From the NCBI GenBank assembly GCA_036939975.1, contig JALLPB010000725.1, positions 1-13,350 on the forward strand: a stretch of 13,350 nt of DNA. The letters run 5' to 3'. Positions 7,849-13,350 of this stretch are shown here, piece after piece (position 1 is the first letter of the stretch; every line of letters starts with the position of its first letter). Both the position numbers and the translations under genes were made by a program. Origin of the DNA: Cyclostephanos tholiformis. Its lineage: Eukaryota; Bacillariophyta; Thalassiosirophyceae; Thalassiosirales; Thalassiosiraceae. The notes beneath the pieces are model-generated. The model worked only from the letters and a program-made list of their open reading frames with translations. It had not been told where the DNA came from and did not search any database.

Positions 7849-9250
7849 AAGTTTGACAAATAAGATATGTTAAGTAGCATTATTGCTTGTCAGCAACACA
7901 AAAGATGAAAAGTTGGTAGGCACTAAATAATAGAATTATTTGTCTATTAGCATAAAATATGACAAAAATATAACCACAGACCACTGCTGCATGCAACAGA
8001 GAATTGATAATGTATTTGCAGCTATCCATGTATGTCCCACCAATCCATTTTGCATGTTCAATCATATAAATCAGACCATTGATTGCCAAGTTACAGCAGG
8101 TGACTGGGTTAAGTGGTGGGTATGCCATTTAGCTACATCACACTATCATACCCCTCTCCAAACTCTTTGCAAATAGGCTCCTTGCAGATTGGACATCTCA
8201 CCACTGATGGTCTGCATGCCAACTTTTTCACAACACTCTTTAATGCAATAGTTGGCTGCTTTCAATAACACATTCGACAATATTGTCCCAATTCCAATCC
8301 AAGATTCACCTGCTTGCTCATACTCTTGTTCAACTTTGCCCTTGTTCTGCACTTGTATTCCACATTGACATTCTGCATATTTGTAGGGTGATGTGTGATG
8401 CTGCTGGTGATGCCATTGAGTCAAATGATTGCAGTTGCATGGCAAGACTGGGGATAGCTGCATCCAGCCTGATTTTTTTATTTGCCATCTCAGTCCCATT
8501 TGATGGCTCTGGTCAGCAATGACTTGCCAAGGTTGATCTGAAAGTCATGTCTGCCTAACTCTTTCTTCAAGTACCTTCTCCAATTGCTCTCTTTGATTCA
8601 GACTCATCCTTGTCAATCATAGTGCTTGTTAGTCAGTTTTACCATACAAATGGTGCTGATAGCTGCACAATTCAGACATATTCTCCCCCAGTTTCAATGT
8701 CAAAACTCAAAACTGATGAAGTATGATGGATTTCTCTTTTGGGATATGGTCACCATCAAATTGAGTCTCATTGGTGCTGGTGGGTGACTCATGCTGCAAA
8801 TTGATGGAAAAATCTGATTTTGCTGATTAGTTTGACCAAGACTGGTAGGCTCCTCAGACTGCATAGCATCACTCTTGATCCCGTAATTATCTTGGAGAGA
8901 GGCATCTGAAATGCTACAGGTGGAGAAAAGGGAATGATCTTCCAATAAAAGCCATCTTGTGCTGAAACTTCTGTGTGGTTGATTTCTGATGCCCTAGAAT
9001 ACCCGAGAGCAGGATCACATCAGAACACCAGACTATTATTGTTCGGTGACATTTTCCAGTGGTACTTAAGTGAAAGATGCCATTGTGAGAGTATGTGTGC
9101 ATTTTCTGGTGGAGCATTTGCTTCAGTGATGGAGATTTTGAGGTGCATGTAGTTAGAGCTAAGTCTTGTAGAGCCCCGTTTTCCTGTTTTCCTTGCCATT
9201 TTTTTGTGCATTGTGGGCAGGAAAGGGTTAATGATTTAATTGTTAAGTGC
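7849..9250. other. CpG-depleted region without an intact gene
   Basis: No open frame here looks like a known protein, and stop codons are frequent on both strands. The longest minus-strand frame, 8146-8499 (117 codons), is Cys- and Gln-rich and matches no family I recognise; a neighbouring minus frame at 7880-8128 is hydrophobic and equally anonymous. Between 8041 and 8880 I count one CpG, far fewer than expected for this GC content. I read the stretch as decayed repetitive DNA. Confidence 0.55.
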
Positions 9251-9386
9251 TGTCTGGTGTTGTCTGGTGTCCGGTGTCTGGTGTCTGGTGTCCGGTGTCC
9301 AGAGTCCAGTGTCCAGTGTTTGATGTCTGGTGTCCAGTGTCCAGTGTCCAGTGTCCAGTGTCCAGTGTCTGGTGTCCAGTGTCTGG
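9251..9386. repeat. Heptamer minisatellite, TGTCYRG
   Basis: About 19 units of a 7-bp repeat run head to tail, mixing TGTCTGG, TGTCCGG and TGTCCAG. Early units are TGTCTGG/TGTCCGG, and the centre to right end is dominated by TGTCCAG. A 3-bp TGT interruption follows the first unit, and one unit is degenerate (TGTTTGA). Because seven is not a multiple of three, the minus-strand frame that crosses it (a His-Trp-Thr-Asp-Pro-Gly-like peptide repeat) is best explained by the repeat itself. Confidence 0.93.
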
Positions 9387-11229
9387 TGTGCATTCCACCT
9401 GATACCTGGTAATCATATGTTGTCATCATTTGGGTCTGCATCATCATACTTGCCCTCTCCTGCTCCATTTATGATCCTGTTAACCATCTCTTATTCTTGT
9501 TTGTCATGTGGAATTGTCATTTTGCACTAGCCAATAAGCTGTTTGCCTTTGTATCTACCAGATTCCAAAAATAATCCCAATACATGGGCACCATTTCATA
9601 CGAAACAAACACATCACACAAATGCATGACACATGACGATTCCAGGATGACATGTTTAAACAAAATTCTGTATATCCTGCTTCTGCTCTTTGGGATTCTT
9701 CCCCACATGTCCTTAGCAGTTGTCTCCTATCATTACATGATGTGACCTCATTACAGCCACTACATCCAGTGTGTTTTGCTGTGTTGTTGTACTTTTTGTT
9801 CTCCTCATCAAATGCTTTTGCCTGTCCTGATTTGACACAGAAGGCATTGTCTTGCATGATCTTTTTTTTAATTAGAGGCAACATTTTGTTGCCACAGAAG
9901 TTCTCCATATACTTACACTGCAATCACAAATATTTGTTTTCCCCACCATTTTCCAGATTGACGTAGGTGATGGCTCTCAATTTTGAGATGCCATTTGTCG
10001 TGGGAGGTGATAGCCCATGGACATCTCAGACAACCCCACATTGCTTTTATGAAACAGGAACCATCCTGTGAAGCTCATGTATTGATAATCCCACAAATGC
10101 CTATATTCCATAAACTTATCAAGAATGCAAAAAAAAGATGACCTTCATTAATTGAGAATTCTGACTCATTCAGTTCATTGCCAACCCAGCCAAGCAGAAT
10201 GCCCTGGTTATCAGATGGCAGTGGTTACATGCTATATACATCTCAATGCTAAATTGATAGTGTGGCTGGTAGCTATTCTTAACCAGAGCTATTGACTCTC
10301 TTCACTCCATTCACCACCTGCCTTGCTTGTAGGAACCCCCCATGAAACTGCTTATAGATAGCTCCAAAGTGGTGGGTTAGTAAGTGGTGAAATTGGCCCT
10401 TTTGGATAAAGATATGATCCTATACTCCTGATTACCAAGCTGGGTGATTTGACTCAGGATCTTATCATAGAGACAAGAGTGAAGATTCATGGAGAGTGTG
10501 TCTACATGGGAAAGACAACTCTTTGGGTTTCTTTTTTGCCAAATGCATTTTTTCACTCATCATTCTTTTTCAACAGTCCCAAATGGTCAAGGATGGTGGC
10601 GTTTGTCAACATAATTCCTTTGCTGAATGTTTCATCACACCCTATGAAAAGAAAGTAAATGTATTTATACTGTGTCATTCAATGCGGGTAGAGACAATAG
10701 ATCATTTCCCTACAAAACATGATGGTATGGTGGATTTCAGCATTACACTTTCTTATCTCCTTGAGGACTAATACCTTGTTATCACAGTCATGCAGAATAT
10801 CTCTAGGGGGATAAGGAATAAGGAGAGTGAATGCCCCATTGTCAAATTTGCTGTCCTTGTCTTGTTGCATCTCTATCTTATCATTTCATTGATGGAGAAT
10901 ATCAACAGACCACACAAAGCTATTGAGAAGGAGCAGTCAATTATCAGGTTATAGTATTCACCTCCAAGCTTATGTATTGGGTGGTTCTGGAGATAAACAT
11001 CCTTGGAGAAAACAGCAGTGTTTTCATTTCCAGAGCCACAAAACATTCTTGGAGAAAACAGCAGCTTGTCAAGTGGCATAGGCACCATAGCCCGGTGTTT
11101 CATTTTTTCTGGCTTACTAGTTTCATTTGAGCAATGAAAAACTCCAACACAGCTTGCTGTCATCTTGTCAGCTTGATGTCAACCAAGTGTTCCTTATCAA
11201 GAGCATCATCATCATCAGTTGTGGGCACA
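9387..11229. other. CpG-depleted region with coding-like minus-strand fragments
   Basis: No intact gene is seen. Minus-strand frames at 9555-9923 and 10873-11163 are open for about 95-120 codons and have protein-like composition (Lys/Glu-rich patches in the first), but they carry no motif I can name, and neighbouring frames take over after stops. From 10021 to 11738 there are only three CpG. The stretch looks like remnants of one or more old elements. Confidence 0.5.
10995..11064. repeat. Short direct repeat, 24 bp, two copies
   Basis: Copies at 10995-11018 and 11041-11064 (AAACATYCTTGGAGAAAACAGCAG region) differ at one base and are separated by 22 bp. They could be a local slippage duplication or part of a decayed internal repeat. 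They lie just left of the larger 167-bp duplication. Confidence 0.85.
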
Positions 11230-11396
11230 GAATCAAATGCAGACAATTCAATCATATAAGAAATGTCAATCTGCTCCCTTCTTGGCCTAGGAGATGAGAA
11301 GGTCATGGCAATGACCAATCTTGGATATGTGCATTTGCAGAATAGAATGATGCTCAACAAGATACACATCAACAACTGCAAACCAAGAGTAGTGCC
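11230..11396. repeat. 167-bp direct repeat, copy 1
   Basis: This copy aligns without gaps to 11542-11708. I count about 19 mismatches by eye, roughly 89 percent identity. Read on the minus strand it encodes an open peptide that includes RREQID and MIELSAFDS. The second copy has a stop where this copy has an Arg codon (TATCCAAGA against TATCCATGA). Neither copy contains a CpG. Confidence 0.92.
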
Positions 11397-11541
11397 TCAT
11401 AAAACTTGTCTGGTATGCATTTTCAACAATGGGCACAAATCTATTGATATTATCCTCCAAGAACTCTGATCAAATAATTAAAAGGATTTCATCATGAGTG
11501 GATGCATCATCATAGCAGCCATGGCAGCATTCCCAGCCTGA

Positions 11542-11708
11542 GAATCAAATGCAGACAATTCAATCATCTGGGAACTGTCAATCTGTTCCCTTCTTGGACT
11601 AGGTGATGAGAAGGTCATGGCAATGACCAATCATGGATATGTGCATTTGCAGAATAGAACAATGCCTAACAAGAGACCCATCAACAACTGTGAACCCAGA
11701 GAGGTGCC
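11542..11708. repeat. 167-bp direct repeat, copy 2
   Basis: Same orientation as copy 1 at an offset of exactly 312 bp, with 145 bp between the copies. The left flanks share only a GCATCATCAT patch; beyond the right ends similarity stops. The ungapped alignment suggests point-mutation decay after an ancient segmental duplication within a repeat. The CpG-retaining island begins about 30 bp to the right of this copy. Confidence 0.92.
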
Positions 11709-11817
11709 ACAATCCTATTAGTCAGGAAAGAATCTGGCCGTGTCCATTGATAGATTTCAAGGTTCGCCACATGCCTCAGTTGCAGAAGAACTGATTGTCG
11801 CGTGGTGTATCCACATA

Positions 11818-12141
11818 CACCTAGGTTCATGCTGGTACCTGATTCCAGATCATATTGATCACGGTGATATCCCAGGCCTCTGATTCTTACCTCTCATGTA
11901 CTAAGGGGTAGATCTGTACCTTGCAAGCAAACTCCAAGAAATGGCAGTCCTCCCTCATTTAAGTGTGGGAAGCATGAATTGCATCGGCGGTGATCAATGT
12001 TCAATCAGGCATACTGTCAAGGGCCTTTTCAAACGACTCTTGTAATACAAAATAACTCTGGAGGAATCATCCAATGCCCTGGGACCTAGCGCCAGGATGA
12101 CAACAATTGTCTTGTTGCTGGAACTCAACCGTACAATATAT
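11818..12141 (-). pseudogene. Possible decayed DDE transposase fragment (ISAs1/H-repeat-like)
   Basis: No open gene exists here, but one minus-strand frame reads in order: a VEFQQQDN...PGAR segment (12129-12080), LITADAIHASHT (11997-11962), CHFLEFACKVQ (11946-11914) and HER-stop-E (11898-11884). This resembles the ISAs1/IS4-type catalytic core, where an E/K-S-N-E-I-P motif precedes TADALH (second Asp), then an HYxxxVKxNQ motif, then HGRIE (Glu). The spacing from Asp to Glu is shorter than I would expect, so a deletion would be required. The frame contains several stops, all TGA, TAA or TAG, explainable as C-to-T changes from CGA, CAA or CAG. Motif resemblance by eye in degenerate DNA is weak evidence. 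It could be another mobile-element fragment or coincidence. Confidence 0.3.
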
Positions 12142-13306
12142 TCATGCATGAGATGCATTTAGATGTGTTGTAGAACTGACATCCAACTTACAGCAAGATG
12201 AGACAGGGTGCTGTCTCCTCACTCCTAATTAAATAACATCATGGATAACATGGGATACAAGGATGGGAAAAGTGCAAAAAATGCAGCAGGGGTATTTGTG
12301 ATGGCCTGTCATTCTGCTGCCAGCATTGTTTTGGACGTATCAACTTTCTGCTTGTCTCCACTTTCAGTAAACAATGATTTAAAATGGCAACCAACAGTGC
12401 AACAATACCCATGATGGAGGAATGCTTGGGCCTGAGATCACAATGAGAGACACAAACACAAACCTTCTTGACAACAACATCAAATCTGATGTGGGGGACA
12501 GCAACCATTATATCAGGGAGAGTTCAGGATGCTGTTAAATAAACAATCTCCTTAAACTTAATTAAACTTTTGTAAATATTGATAGATGACAGTCTTTTGA
12601 TTGCCATGTTTTACCACAGCAAGGTTGCAATGAGGCAACTGGGAAGGACACCTGGATGCACTACCCCTTTTGAAGAAAGACCTCTGTCCTTCCATAGAGC
12701 ATAAAGCCAGTAACAGGCTAAGAGTGTAACCTCTGACACAAGCTTGGATGTTGTGCTATCTAAACTGTGTCAGTCTGGTTTTGTTAGATCTGAGGGCTAC
12801 TGCTACTGCTATGGCAATAGAAGCTGGGTCTGGGCATTTGGTGGCAAAGTGATCAATTCATATCTGCATCTGCAGTGTTACTCCATGATTGTGTCATTCT
12901 GTGGAGCTCCCATCCTGATCTGCTGTTCTATGGCTGCTATGAGGTGCTACTTTCTGTCAGCTATCATGCCATTGACTTTTTGTTTGGCTTGTTTGACCTT
13001 ATGTTCAAGAAGAATATAGCTGGCTTTGGGTACATCTTGGGGGCAAAGCTATTCAGATATCAGTGTAGTCTGTTGTGGAGAGAGATAATGCAATACATCC
13101 ATTTGGAGTGTGTGATTTGAAGCAGCTTGGATATAAACTGCCTAGTCAGTTCCTCTCCATTGGGGTATCTACTTGGTATTGCAAGGTAAAGGGACTGTAT
13201 CTCATAAAAATGTGTTGAAATGTACTCTTCCATCAAATCTCTTCATCCTATCAGGTCTTGACTGTGTGTGAGGACCATGTATTGAGGTGACATAACTTAG
13301 CTGGAA
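12142..13306. other. CpG-free region without an intact gene
   Basis: No recognisable gene is present. From 12338 to 13310 I find no CpG at all. A minus-strand frame at 12239-12508 (89 codons) includes DLRPKHS followed by a hydrophobic stretch. It could be the N-terminal part of the transposase-like remnant to its left, but this is very weak. A second coding-like minus frame is listed separately. No tRNA B-box or other RNA gene signal was seen. Confidence 0.5.
12812..13048 (-). pseudogene. Coding-like minus-strand remnant with two stops
   Basis: A 79-codon minus-strand frame is broken only by one TAG and one TAA. Its middle part is charged and helix-like (HKVKQAKQKVNGMIADRK, then HLIAAIEQQIRMGAPQNDTI). 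Both stops could be former Gln codons after C-to-T change, in keeping with the CpG loss around it. I do not recognise a family. An overlapping plus-strand frame at 12875-13120 is open but hydrophobic and Cys-rich, and looks like its shadow. Confidence 0.22.
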
Positions 13307-13350
13307 ATGTCGCCGACATGTCGTGACGTGTCGGCCCGTTGTGTCGGGTG
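13307..13350. repeat. CpG-rich TGTCG repeat at window edge
   Basis: Four TGTCG pentamers start at 13308, 13319, 13329 and 13342. The first is part of a 13-bp inverted repeat, ATGTCG-C-CGACAT (13307-13319). Seven CpG fall within 40 bp, directly after almost 1 kb with none. This could be the end of a young or unmethylated element, a minisatellite, or the start of a new genic region; the window stops before it can be resolved. Confidence 0.5.

Noticed and set aside
9251..9386. Heptamer array as an interstitial telomere repeat
   Set aside because: TGTCYRG does not match the TTAGGG or TTTAGGG repeats expected for algae and plants, and the units are too varied.
9251..9386. Heptamer array as a CRISPR array
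   Set aside because: The repeats are 7 bp with no spacers, in a eukaryotic context.
8914..9468. 184-codon minus-strand frame with His-Trp-Thr-Pro-Asp peptide repeats
   Set aside because: About 45 codons are the translated heptamer minisatellite; the rest lies in CpG-depleted DNA and has no recognisable domain.
12239..12508. N-terminal half of the transposase-like remnant (DLRPKHS and a later RPS segment)
   Set aside because: The resemblance to the ISAs1 N-terminal DPRxxxHP pattern is too loose, and the CpG content differs from the island holding the catalytic-like motifs.
7880..13120. Intact retrotransposon coding region
   Set aside because: I looked for reverse transcriptase YxDD, integrase HHCC and gag zinc-knuckle patterns in the listed open frames and found none; terminal repeats were not seen either.
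7661..13350. tRNA genes in the gene-poor region
   Set aside because: GTTCAA occurrences near 8056, 8328, 11999 and 13003 do not continue into a B-box, and no cloverleaf arms were found around them.

Overview
The window looks like nuclear DNA of a unicellular eukaryotic alga, most plausibly a diatom or related stramenopile. The reasons are two long intronless genes packed head-to-tail 148 bp apart, proteins rich in Asp, Ser and Gly homopolymers, eukaryotic-only architectures (a MORN-repeat scaffold and a long-form two-domain tRNase Z), AATAAA signals, and no bacterial operon features. The taxon is an inference: no ribosomal or organellar marker is present.

Layout. (1) 34-4044, +: a 1336-residue protein with a very low-complexity, acidic N-terminal half, two related helical segments, a 39-residue tandem duplication, and three to four MORN repeats at its C terminus. 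(2) 4045-4192: a compact spacer that must hold the 3' end of gene 1 and the promoter of gene 2. (3) 4193-7660, +: a complete tRNase Z (ELAC2/TRZ type, 1155 residues), which removes 3' trailers from pre-tRNA. It has a degenerate N-terminal metallo-beta-lactamase half and a C-terminal half with the metal-binding motifs intact. (4) 7661-13310: about 5.6 kb with no convincing intact gene. It holds a heptamer minisatellite, a diverged 167-bp direct repeat, short duplications, and coding-like minus-strand stretches broken by stops, one of which resembles a DDE transposase. (5) 13311-13350: an abrupt switch to CpG-rich, TGTCG-repeating sequence that runs off the edge.

The strongest large-scale signal is dinucleotide composition. 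The genes are full of CpG, whereas the downstream 5.6 kb is almost free of it: 3 CpG between 10021 and 11738 and none between 12338 and 13310, counted by eye. It is interrupted by a CpG-retaining island at about 11739-12132 that coincides with the transposase-like remnant. This is what old, cytosine-methylated, deaminated transposon DNA looks like, with a younger piece nested in it.

I do not see a functional link between the two genes beyond adjacency and a shared composition: both begin with GC-rich GAC/GTC-type triplet tracts and become balanced toward the conserved C-terminal domain. I found no tRNA, rRNA or CRISPR array, and no intact mobile element.
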